Assembly (NCBI GenBank): GCA_964555935.1
Contig: CAZKUN010000358.1
Coordinates: 1-7,440, forward strand
DNA: 7,440 bases
Direction of reading: 5' to 3'
Source of the DNA: CAZKUN01 sp964555935
GTDB taxonomy: Bacteria; Armatimonadota; Zipacnadia; Zipacnadales; VGFC01
Every line of letters starts with the position of its first letter. Within the stretch, counting starts at the first letter, position 1. The position numbers and the translations under genes are program-made. Below are positions 1 through 5,321 of this stretch, one piece after another. The notes beneath the pieces were generated by a model. It was not told the origin of the DNA. It worked only from the letters and a program-made list of their open reading frames with translations, and did no database searches.

Positions 1-202
1 TACACCCAGATACTAACACTGAACCTGGACTCGCTTTAGGGGGTAAGGCCACAATGAGCCCGAACTTCCCGACCTCCGTCGCGGACGGCGAGACGGCCCG
101 GATAGACAGTTCGCCACGCGATTCGAGCGGCGGCAACTCGGGCTGAGCCGACACCCCGATTGGCCGCGCGACAACCGCCGCGAGCAAGGCCCATCGGCTC
201 AT
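1..202 (-). CDS. Start of a probably exported protein, truncated by the left window edge
   Basis: An ATG at 202-200 overlaps the TGA stop of the flavoprotein gene (201-199) in an ATGA arrangement, typical of translational coupling. The frame stays open for 67 codons to base 1 with no stop. The N-terminus MSRWALLAAVVARPIGVSAQ resembles a signal peptide: a basic start, a short LLAAVVA core and a small-residue VSA-Q cleavage region, although an Arg and a Pro break the core. Residues around 39-51 (AVSPSATEVGKF) resemble the beginning of an extracellular beta-sandwich module, but I cannot name a family. About the first 50 codons have the high third-position GC of the neighbouring genes. The last 15 or so are much more AT-rich, which could mean a frameshift, a poor contig end or a linker. 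The coupling argues for a real gene. Function is unknown. Confidence 0.5.
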   Translation of the reverse strand, partial: MSRWALLAAVVARPIGVSAQPELPPLESRGELSIRAVSPSATEVGKFGLIVALPPKASPGSVLVSGC

Positions 203-771
203 GCGGTGATCTTCTCCGCGAGTTCCTGGGCCCAGGCTTTCTGCTCGTCGCCCAGACTCTTGGCACTGGTGCAACCGGGCACGATCAGCTCGTAGACGGG
301 ATCGCACTTGCCGAAGGCCGTGAGGCGCTGCCAAATCAGCTTGATGCAGTCGGTGTTGCCATCAACGTCCTCGCCGCCGCAAGTGACCAGCAGCGCCATC
401 GTCTTGCCCTCGACATGCGAGCGGTGCTTCTCGGGATCCATGAAATTGGTGACGAAGCTGAGGTGGCGGTCGATGAGACCCTTGAACTGGGCCGAAAACC
501 CCCAGCAGTAGAGCGGCGTCGCGTAGATGACCGCATCGGCATCGGCGATTGCGTCGAGAACCGCGTTGCCCTCATCCTGGCGCGCGCAGATCAACTCGTC
601 CGGATCGCGCTGACAGGTGTAGCAGCCGATGCACCCGCCGATATCTTTCGTCGCGAGGTCGATTTGCTCGGCCTCATGGCCGGAGGCCGTGAGGGCTTCC
701 TGGACCCAAGACAGCATCCTGTTCGTGCTACCGCGTTTGCGCGGGCTTCCCTGCAGGCATAGAATTTTCAT
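199..771 (-). CDS. NAD(P)H-dependent flavin oxidoreductase, flavodoxin fold, with a four-Cys motif
   Basis: The 190-residue protein belongs to the NADPH-dependent FMN reductase / flavodoxin-like family (PF03358 type), soluble enzymes that bind FMN and reduce flavins, quinones or other acceptors with NAD(P)H. Residues 8-18 (GSPRKRGSTNR) form the FMN phosphate-binding loop after the first beta strand. Residues 85-102 (TPLYCWGFSAQFKGLIDR) are the family's second flavin-binding and dimer segment. Cysteines 47, 50, 53 and 62 form a C-X2-C-X2-C-X8-C cluster resembling the [4Fe-4S] motif of archaeal iron-sulfur flavoproteins (C-X2-C-X2-C-X4-7-C), with a longer last spacer. The length is normal for the family. 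The ATG start follows GAGG by seven bases. The stop overlaps the next gene by ATGA, so the two are probably co-translated. The physiological acceptor cannot be read from the sequence. Confidence 0.88.
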   Translation of the reverse strand: MKILCLQGSPRKRGSTNRMLSWVQEALTASGHEAEQIDLATKDIGGCIGCYTCQRDPDELICARQDEGNAVLDAIADADAVIYATPLYCWGFSAQFKGLIDRHLSFVTNFMDPEKHRSHVEGKTMALLVTCGGEDVDGNTDCIKLIWQRLTAFGKCDPVYELIVPGCTSAKSLGDEQKAWAQELAEKITA

Positions 772-811
772 AGGGGCACCTCGGTTTGGTATATGGAGGA
801 CGGTGACGGCA

Positions 812-838
812 GGGCGCGATGAATCGCGCCCCTACAAC
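812..838 (-). repeat. Intergenic hairpin element 1 (CGGC box, 8-bp stem, CTAC)
   Basis: On the plus strand GGGCGCGA (812-819) and TCGCGCCC (824-831) form a perfect 8-bp inverted repeat around loop TGAA, followed directly by CTACAAC (832-838). ACGGCA (806-811) precedes the stem. In the direction of transcription it reads TTGTAG, stem, TTCA, stem. It lies in the 96-base spacer between the metallophosphoesterase and flavoprotein genes. No T-run follows on the minus strand, so it is not a canonical intrinsic terminator. It shares its architecture with the elements at 2733, 2802 and 3720. Confidence 0.75.
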
Positions 839-842
839 GGTA

Positions 843-865
843 CGCCGCGCGGCGGCTGAGGCCGC
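843..865. other. GC-rich palindrome and small stem-loop just after the metallophosphoesterase stop
   Basis: The self-complementary CGCCGCGCGGCG (843-854) overlaps a second possible stem, GCGGC (852-856) with GCCGC (861-865), around a TGAG loop. They start two bases downstream of the stop codon at 868-870. They could stabilise the 3' end of the transcript or slow RNA polymerase. The T-tract needed for a standard terminator is missing. Confidence 0.35.
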
Positions 866-867
866 TC

Positions 868-1842
868 TCACGGCGCGCTCATGTCATACGCCAGATCGAA
901 GCTGTGCTCTGATGGATCTGGGTGGATCTTGGTGGTCTCGGCGAACTTGTGCGCGCTCGGGCTGAAGGTCTTCACCTCGATGCGATTCTCACTCGGGATG
1001 AAGCGATAGATCCGGAGGTATCCGCTGTAGGTCCCGAGCGCCTGTTTGTAGTCGGAGAGGCATTCGTGGACATCGTTGCCGTTCACTCCGGTGGATGTCT
1101 GGTGATGCGCCTGCGGCCCGCTTTGGTCACCCGAGAGTATTAGGAACACGTTCTCATGCTGGCTGAAGCACTTCTGCCAGAGCTGCTCAGGCGTGTTACC
1201 CCTGTCGCCGTGACACTTCTTCCAGAGGCACCGGTCCAGTTCAGGATCGCCGTTCTTCTCGTGGCAACCGATGTACATGTGGGTCGATATGATCGCGCGC
1301 CGGTCGGCGTGTTGCGCCAGAACGCCGTCAGCCCAGGCAAGGACATCATCCGGCGCGTTGCACTCGAGGTGGAGGATGACGAAGTTCAGGCCGCCGGCGG
1401 AGAAGAGCTGGTAGCTGTTGGCGTTGTTGCGATAGCTGCCGCCGTACCATCCGTACTTCACGTATCGCGACGCGGGGAATCGAGCTTGGAACAGCGACGC
1501 ATCACCCGTCGGCCCGTACATGTCGTGGTTGCCGACGACGAGGCCGTAGGGCACGACGCCATCGAGTCGGCCCAGGATGCGCTCGGCGGGCTCCCACTCC
1601 GCCGGCACGTTTCCGTCGACGATATCGCCGAGGTGCGTGACGAACGCTATGTTCTCGGTAGCGCGGTTGTGAATGATCCACTCGATCTGGGCGGCGAAGA
1701 TCTCGGGCGAGCGCTTGCTGTAGAGCTGGGTGTCAGGAAGGGCGATGAGGGTGAATGATGGCGGCGGCTCGTCCTGCGCGCAGAGATGTCCCGCGATCAG
1801 AAGCGCGAGGAGGAGCAACACGGCGAATCGGCGGAGCTTCAT
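868..1842 (-). CDS. Secreted calcineurin-like metallophosphoesterase with a variant metal site
   Basis: The 324-residue protein starts with a Sec signal peptide (MKLRRFAVLLLLALLIAGHLCA, residues 1-22, cleavage near CA-Q), so it should act outside the cytoplasm. The calcineurin-like phosphoesterase fold (PF00149 type) is shown in order by LPDTQ (35-39, motif I with Gln39 in place of the usual His), GDIVDG (72-77, bridging Asp73), GNHD (104-107) and STHMY (186-190, His188). The usual last motif GHxH is replaced by SGDQSG (237-242), so the normal His ligands are absent. The end (GYLRIYRFIPSENRIEVKTF, 274-293) matches the C-terminal strand region of secreted bacterial members. These enzymes hydrolyse phosphomonoesters or diesters; the substrate is unknown here. 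The ATG follows GGAG by seven bases. It lies 80 bases downstream of the cytosolic isomerase gene, with a strong hairpin between them, so it may be a separate transcription unit. Confidence 0.87.
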   Translation of the reverse strand: MKLRRFAVLLLLALLIAGHLCAQDEPPPSFTLIALPDTQLYSKRSPEIFAAQIEWIIHNRATENIAFVTHLGDIVDGNVPAEWEPAERILGRLDGVVPYGLVVGNHDMYGPTGDASLFQARFPASRYVKYGWYGGSYRNNANSYQLFSAGGLNFVILHLECNAPDDVLAWADGVLAQHADRRAIISTHMYIGCHEKNGDPELDRCLWKKCHGDRGNTPEQLWQKCFSQHENVFLILSGDQSGPQAHHQTSTGVNGNDVHECLSDYKQALGTYSGYLRIYRFIPSENRIEVKTFSPSAHKFAETTKIHPDPSEHSFDLAYDMSAP

Positions 1843-1872
1843 AGGGTTTCTCCGTCAGTGGATGGGAACGAA

Positions 1873-1911
1873 TCGGCCGCCGCCCGTGCGAGGCAGAGGA
1901 GCGGCGGCCGA
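1873..1911 (-). terminator. 11-bp GC hairpin after the cytosolic isomerase gene, terminator-like
   Basis: TCGGCCGCCGC (1873-1883) and GCGGCGGCCGA (1901-1911) pair perfectly over 11 bp around a 17-base loop. The stem lies 11 bases downstream of the TAA stop at 1925-1923. Only TTCGTTCC follows on the minus strand, not a clean T-run, so intrinsic termination would be inefficient. An mRNA 3'-end stabiliser between two cistrons is equally possible. Confidence 0.42.
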
Positions 1912-1922
1912 GGGTTGACTGG

Positions 1923-2702
1923 TTAGCCGCTGATCTTCTTCAGGTTCTGCAGGCAGATGTCGATGGCTTCCATCGGCGGGTATTTGTCACTCTCGTACTC
2001 GATGACGTAGACCTCGGTGCCGCCGGTCGCCTCGCATGTGGCGAGGAGTTCGGTCCACGGCGTCTCGTCCTCGCCGATGGCGGGACGGAAGCCGGCGTGG
2101 GGTTCATCCTCGGTGGAGAGAGAGGGCGAGAAGGGCTTGAGGTGGACGCTCACCGCGCGGCCGGGATACTTCTTCAGGAACGGCAGGGCTTCGCCGCCGC
2201 CGAGCCACGCGTTACCGGTGTCAAACTGCATGATGACATCGTCAACCGTGTTGCCGAAGAAGATGTCCCAGGGCAACTCGCCATTGTCGAACGCGGTGAA
2301 CTCCGTGTGGTGGTTGTGGTAGCCCGTCTTCATGCCCTCGGCGGCGAGCTTCCCGGCGATCTCATTCATGACGTCGGCGGTCTTCTTCCACGCGTCCGCG
2401 CTCTCGGTGTAGTTGCCCGGGAGACCCGGGACGATGGGGCGGGTGTTGCCGATTGTCTTGTGGAACTCGACGCTGGCCGCGAACTCATCGCCCAGCAGCG
2501 TGTCGATGCCACTGTGCGTGCCGACGCACGCGAGCCCTGAGTCATCGAGCATCTTCTTCACGGCCTCCGCGGAGTGGTCGTAGTAGCCGGCGAACTCAAC
2601 GCCGTCGTACCCCATCTCCTTGACCTTGGCCAGAACGCCCGCGAGATCCGCCGCGGCGTCCTCACGGACTGAGTAGAGCTGAACTGCGATTGGGATTGCC
2701 AT
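1923..2702 (-). CDS. Cytosolic TIM-barrel sugar phosphate isomerase/epimerase
   Basis: This 259-residue protein is of the xylose-isomerase-like TIM-barrel family (PF01261), which holds isomerases, epimerases and dehydratases of sugars and keto sugars that usually need a divalent metal. Landmarks are VQLYSVR (7-13, first strand), GYDGVEFAGYY (31-41), VPGLPGNYT (91-99), GYHNH (127-131), FDTGN (160-164), SVHLK (185-189) and VIEYES (233-238). The likely metal ligands are His129, Asp161, His187 and Glu235; His129 stands where D-tagatose-3-epimerase-type enzymes have Glu. The frame is open upstream to 2804, but the ATG at 2702 aligns with the family start and has AAAGGA ten bases upstream. It has no signal peptide. 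It is about 69% identical to the Tat-exported neighbour over 181 ungapped residues (counted by hand), with an insertion at about 194-208. The exact sugar is unknown. Confidence 0.9.
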   Translation of the reverse strand: MAIPIAVQLYSVREDAAADLAGVLAKVKEMGYDGVEFAGYYDHSAEAVKKMLDDSGLACVGTHSGIDTLLGDEFAASVEFHKTIGNTRPIVPGLPGNYTESADAWKKTADVMNEIAGKLAAEGMKTGYHNHHTEFTAFDNGELPWDIFFGNTVDDVIMQFDTGNAWLGGGEALPFLKKYPGRAVSVHLKPFSPSLSTEDEPHAGFRPAIGEDETPWTELLATCEATGGTEVYVIEYESDKYPPMEAIDICLQNLKKISG

Positions 2703-2711
2703 CAGGTTCAA

Positions 2712-2725
2712 TTCCTTTCGAGGAA
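2712..2725 (-). promoter_or_regulatory. Small hairpin holding the ribosome binding site of the cytosolic isomerase gene
   Basis: On the minus strand TTCCT (2725-2721) can pair with AGGAA (2716-2712) around CGAA. The 3' arm contains the AGGA that serves as ribosome binding site for the ATG at 2702. The stem is only 5 bp and rich in A-T pairs, so any effect on translation would be mild. Confidence 0.35.
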
Positions 2726-2732
2726 CGGCGTC

Positions 2733-2754
2733 GGGGTTGAAACCCCTCCTACAA
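2733..2754 (-). repeat. Intergenic hairpin element 2 (TGAA loop, CTACAA)
   Basis: On the plus strand GGGGT (2733-2737) and ACCCC (2742-2746) flank loop TGAA, then two bases (TC) and CTACAA (2749-2754). ACGGCG (2725-2730) precedes it. Loop and trailer match element 1 while the stem sequence differs. Its trailer runs into the palindrome ACAATAATTGT (2751-2761). It lies in the 5' leader of the cytosolic isomerase gene. Confidence 0.65.
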
Positions 2755-2761
2755 TAATTGT

Positions 2762-2776
2762 CCGCCCAGTGGGCGG
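2762..2776. repeat. 6-bp GC inverted repeat between elements 2 and 3
   Basis: CCGCCC (2762-2767) and GGGCGG (2771-2776) form a perfect 6-bp stem around AGT. It lacks the CGGC box and the CTAC trailer, so I do not count it in the element family. It adds a third hairpin to the spacer between the two isomerase paralogues. Confidence 0.5.
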
Positions 2777-2801
2777 CGTTTGCCTGCGTTGGTACGGCAT
2801 G

Positions 2802-2828
2802 CACCGGCGAGGGCGCCGGTGCTACGGG
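2802..2828 (-). repeat. Intergenic hairpin element 3 (AGGG loop, CTACGGGG)
   Basis: CACCGGCG (2802-2809) and CGCCGGTG (2814-2821) form a perfect 8-bp stem around AGGG, followed directly by CTACGGG (2822-2828). The stem can extend by one G-C pair (2801-2822). ACGGCA (2794-2799) precedes it. The loop context and trailer match element 4. It begins downstream of the TAG stop (2846-2844) of the Tat-exported isomerase gene, in the same orientation relative to transcription as the others. Confidence 0.75.
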
Positions 2829-2843
2829 GACGGCAACTGGCGC

Positions 2844-3686
2844 CTACGCGAGGAGCGCCCTGATATTCGCGAGGCATTTTTCGATGCATTCCATCGGCGG
2901 GTACGCGTAGCTCTCCTGCTCGACGATGTACCACTCGGTGGCGTCCTGCTCGTCGGCGATTGCGAAGAGGTCTTTCCACGGGACCTCGCCTTCGCCCAAG
3001 AGCGCCTTGTCGTTGGTGGTCGAGAACTCCTTGCAGTGGATCGATGCCGCGCGGCCGGGGTACTTCTCCAGGAACGGCAAGGCGCCGGCATCGGCGTGCA
3101 TGGCGTTGCCGGTGTCGAATTGCATAATGACGTCATCGACCGTGTTGCCGAAGAAGATGTCCCACGGCACCTCGCCATTGTCGAACGCGTGAAACTCGTG
3201 CGTGTGGTTGTGGTACCCGGTGCGCATGCCGAACTGCTTGAGCGTGGCGGCGATGGCGTTGAAGAGGTCGGCCGTGCTCTTCCAGGCATCGGGCGTGTTC
3301 GTGTAGTTGCCGGGCAGTCCCGGAACGATCGGGAAGCGGTTGCCGATCTTGCGGTGAAACTTCAGGCTCTCGATGAACCGGTCGCCGGTTAACGTGTCGA
3401 TGCCGACGTGCGCGCCGGCAGCCACCAGCCCGTTGTCGTCGAGCATCAGCTTCAGATCCTCGGCGGAGTGGCCGTAGTAGCCGGCAAACTCGACGCCCTC
3501 GTAGCCCATCTTGGCGATGGACTTCAGCACGCCCGGCAAGTCCTTTGCCGCGATGTCGCGCACTGAGTAGAGTTGCACGCCGAGTTTGGGTCGCTTGCCG
3601 TCGGCCGCGAGTGAATTGCCGGCCAGGAAGGCGGCGGCGCCGACGGCAGACGTGCCCAGGAAGTGGCGTCGGTCGATGTTGTTCAT
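2844..3686 (-). CDS. Tat-exported TIM-barrel sugar phosphate isomerase/epimerase
   Basis: The 280-residue protein begins with a twin-arginine signal: MNNIDRRHFLG (Arg6-Arg7) and a small-residue hydrophobic stretch to about residue 27, with likely cleavage near SLA-A. The mature part is a PF01261-type TIM barrel: VQLYSVR (37-43), VEFAGYY (65-71), VPGLPGNYT (121-129), GYHNH (157-161), FDTGN (190-194), SIHCK (215-219) and IVEQES (254-259). Likely metal ligands are His159, Asp191, His217 and Glu256. Ten more codons are open upstream, but the ATG at 3686 has GAAGGAG nine bases ahead and begins the Tat signal, so I chose it. Known relatives isomerise, epimerise or dehydrate sugars; the Tat signal implies folding, perhaps with metal, before export to the periplasm or cell surface. 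It lies 66 bases after xylulokinase and before its cytosolic paralogue. Confidence 0.9.
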   Translation of the reverse strand: MNNIDRRHFLGTSAVGAAAFLAGNSLAADGKRPKLGVQLYSVRDIAAKDLPGVLKSIAKMGYEGVEFAGYYGHSAEDLKLMLDDNGLVAAGAHVGIDTLTGDRFIESLKFHRKIGNRFPIVPGLPGNYTNTPDAWKSTADLFNAIAATLKQFGMRTGYHNHTHEFHAFDNGEVPWDIFFGNTVDDVIMQFDTGNAMHADAGALPFLEKYPGRAASIHCKEFSTTNDKALLGEGEVPWKDLFAIADEQDATEWYIVEQESYAYPPMECIEKCLANIRALLA

Positions 3687-3719
3687 GGTGAGAGTCTCCT
3701 TCGCGGAACTCGGCAAGGC

Positions 3720-3746
3720 GACAGGCGAGACGCCTGTCCTACGGGG
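3720..3746 (-). repeat. Intergenic hairpin element 4 (AGA loop, CTACGGGG)
   Basis: GACAGGCG (3720-3727) and CGCCTGTC (3731-3738) form a perfect 8-bp stem around AGA, followed directly by CTACGGGG (3739-3746). TCGGCA (3710-3715) precedes it by four bases. It fills most of the 66-base spacer between the xylulokinase stop and the Tat-isomerase start. Its trailer is identical to that of element 3, although the stems differ. Confidence 0.75.
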
Positions 3747-3752
3747 CGCGTG

Positions 3753-5291
3753 CTATGGCGCTAGGTCTACAAGTTCGGTCAGCTCGTCGAAGGTGTCTTC
3801 GAGCTTCGCATACAGGCTCTGGTACGTCCGGTATCCGCGGCTGTAGAACGCCATGTTATCGCGGTCGGCTTCGAGGGTCTCGACGACCTTGATGCCCGCG
3901 TTACACGCCTCGGGCACGGTTGACCAGACGCCCGTGCCGACGCCCGCGAGCAAGGCGACGCCGTAGGCGGGCCCCTCGTCGACGTTGATGTAGGAGTGAT
4001 CGCGGCCAGTAACATCGGCCTGCATCTGGACCCACGGCTTGCTGCGCGCGCCTCCGCCGGATGCGCGGACCTGGGTGATGTCGACGCCCATCGCATCGAT
4101 GAGTTCAAACGAATCGCGGAGGCTGTACGCGACGCCTTCCATGACCGCGCGAGTGATGTGAGGCTTGCCGTGGCGAAGAGTCAGACCGCAGAACACGCCC
4201 TTGGCGTTCGGGTTCGGATATGGCGTCCGCTCGCCGGACAGATACGGCAGGAAGATGAGGCCCTCGCTGCCGACGGGCGCCTGCTCGGCTGCGGCGGTCA
4301 TGAGTTCGTAAGGATCGCAGCCCATTGCCTCGGCAACGGCGATCTCGTCCTTGCCTAGCTCATTGCGGAGCCACTGCAGCGACCCGCCCGCGGAAATGAC
4401 AACGCCCATGACGTGCCACTTGCCGGGAACGGCGTGACAGAACGTGTGCGTCCTCATGCCCTCGTCCATGGAGGGCTCTTCGAGGTGAGCGAAGACGACT
4501 CCGGATGTGCCGACGGTCGACGAGACGACGCCGGCTTCGACGATGCCATTGCCCACGGCGCCGGCGGCCTGGTCCCCGCCGCCGCCGACAACAGGCGTGC
4601 CCTCGGCGAGTCCGGTCGCTTCGGCAAAAGCCTTGGTGATCGTCCCGGTGACTTCCGGCGATTCCTTGACCTCCGGCAACATGTCCATGCTCAGCCCGAT
4701 CTTCGAGACCACGTCAGAGGACCACCTGCGCTCCGGCACGTTCAGAAGCGCGGTGCCCGAGGCGTCGGAGACCTCCGTGACGTACTCGCCCGTCATGACG
4801 AAGCGGAGGTAGTCCTTCGGCAGGAGGATCTTGCGCAAGCGCTCGTAGTTGGCCGGCTCCTCGTCGCGCAACCAGATGACTTTGGGCGCAGTGAAGCCCG
4901 TCAGGACAGGGTTGCACAACTCGTTCTTGATGAGGTCGTCGCCAATCCGACTGGTGATCCAATCGCACTGGGCCTGCGTGCGCTGATCGCACCACAGCAG
5001 CGCGGGGCGGATGACCTCGTTGGCCTCGTCGAGGAAGACGGAACCATGCATCTGGCCCGAGAGGCCGATGCCCTTGACTTGCGACCCGTCGATCCCGGCC
5101 TTGGCCATCGCCGCCTTGATGCTGGCGATCGCGGTCCGGACCCAGTCAACGGGGTTCTGCTCGGCCCACCCGGGCTGAGGCAACGAAAGCGGATGCTCTT
5201 CGCTGGCACTCGCAACAGCCTGTCCCTGCTCGTCGATAAGCAGCGTCCGGGTGCCCGACGTGCCGATGTCAACGCCCATTAGATGACTCAA
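3753..5291 (-). CDS. xylB: Xylulokinase (FGGY family)
   Basis: The 512-residue protein matches FGGY-type xylulokinases, which phosphorylate D-xylulose with ATP to D-xylulose 5-phosphate in the cytosol. Visible motifs: GVDIGTSGTR (6-15, phosphate loop of the N-terminal lobe), GLSGQMHG (76-83, the QMHG signature separating xylulokinases from many other FGGY kinases), LLWCDQRT (98-105), GGGGDQAAGAVG (236-247, with the expected catalytic Asp240), STVGTSGV (258-265), LPYLSGERTP (348-357) and ASGGGARSKPW (410-420, ATP-lobe motif). The length is slightly above the roughly 480-500 usual. The chosen start is TTG at 5291: GGGGGG lies seven bases upstream and the resulting MSHLMGVD matches the short leader common in relatives. 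The ATG at 5279 is the alternative but has no good ribosome binding site. It lies 30 bases after the cyclophilin-like gene, probably in one operon. No XylA is nearby. Confidence 0.94.
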   Translation of the reverse strand: MSHLMGVDIGTSGTRTLLIDEQGQAVASASEEHPLSLPQPGWAEQNPVDWVRTAIASIKAAMAKAGIDGSQVKGIGLSGQMHGSVFLDEANEVIRPALLWCDQRTQAQCDWITSRIGDDLIKNELCNPVLTGFTAPKVIWLRDEEPANYERLRKILLPKDYLRFVMTGEYVTEVSDASGTALLNVPERRWSSDVVSKIGLSMDMLPEVKESPEVTGTITKAFAEATGLAEGTPVVGGGGDQAAGAVGNGIVEAGVVSSTVGTSGVVFAHLEEPSMDEGMRTHTFCHAVPGKWHVMGVVISAGGSLQWLRNELGKDEIAVAEAMGCDPYELMTAAAEQAPVGSEGLIFLPYLSGERTPYPNPNAKGVFCGLTLRHGKPHITRAVMEGVAYSLRDSFELIDAMGVDITQVRASGGGARSKPWVQMQADVTGRDHSYINVDEGPAYGVALLAGVGTGVWSTVPEACNAGIKVVETLEADRDNMAFYSRGYRTYQSLYAKLEDTFDELTELVDLAP

Positions 5292-5321
5292 GACAGATCC
5301 CCCCAGATGACGCGCCGGACG

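Noticed and set aside
36..266. Minus-strand ORF of 76 codons at the left end
   Set aside because: It overlaps the flavoprotein gene in another frame, has an Arg/Gly/Pro-rich composition typical of a GC-rich shadow frame and has no recognisable motif. The coupled frame starting at 202 explains the region better.
812..838. Rho-independent terminator at element 1
   Set aside because: The stem is strong, but no T-run follows it on the transcribed strand and the same architecture occurs before genes as well as after them.
2703..2804. Upstream extension of the cytosolic isomerase to 2804
   Set aside because: The added 34 residues would translate hairpin element 2 and the GC stem, have no family match, and bypass the well-placed ribosome binding site before the ATG at 2702.
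2844..3686. Reading the PF01261 proteins as AP endonuclease IV DNA repair enzymes
   Set aside because: They share the TIM-barrel fold but lack the full trinuclear zinc ligand set; the YHNH, FDTGN and VIE motifs and the gene context point to sugar isomerases.
812..3746. CRISPR-like reading of the hairpin elements
   Set aside because: The elements differ in stem sequence, are far apart and unevenly spaced, and there are no identical direct repeats or cas genes.
4413..5282. Long plus-strand ORF opposite xylB (289 codons), and similar ones opposite other genes (160-762, 1156-1758, 2769-3392, 6018-6521)
   Set aside because: They are antisense shadows of genes with clear motifs; high third-position GC keeps the opposite frames open. 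None shows a recognisable domain.
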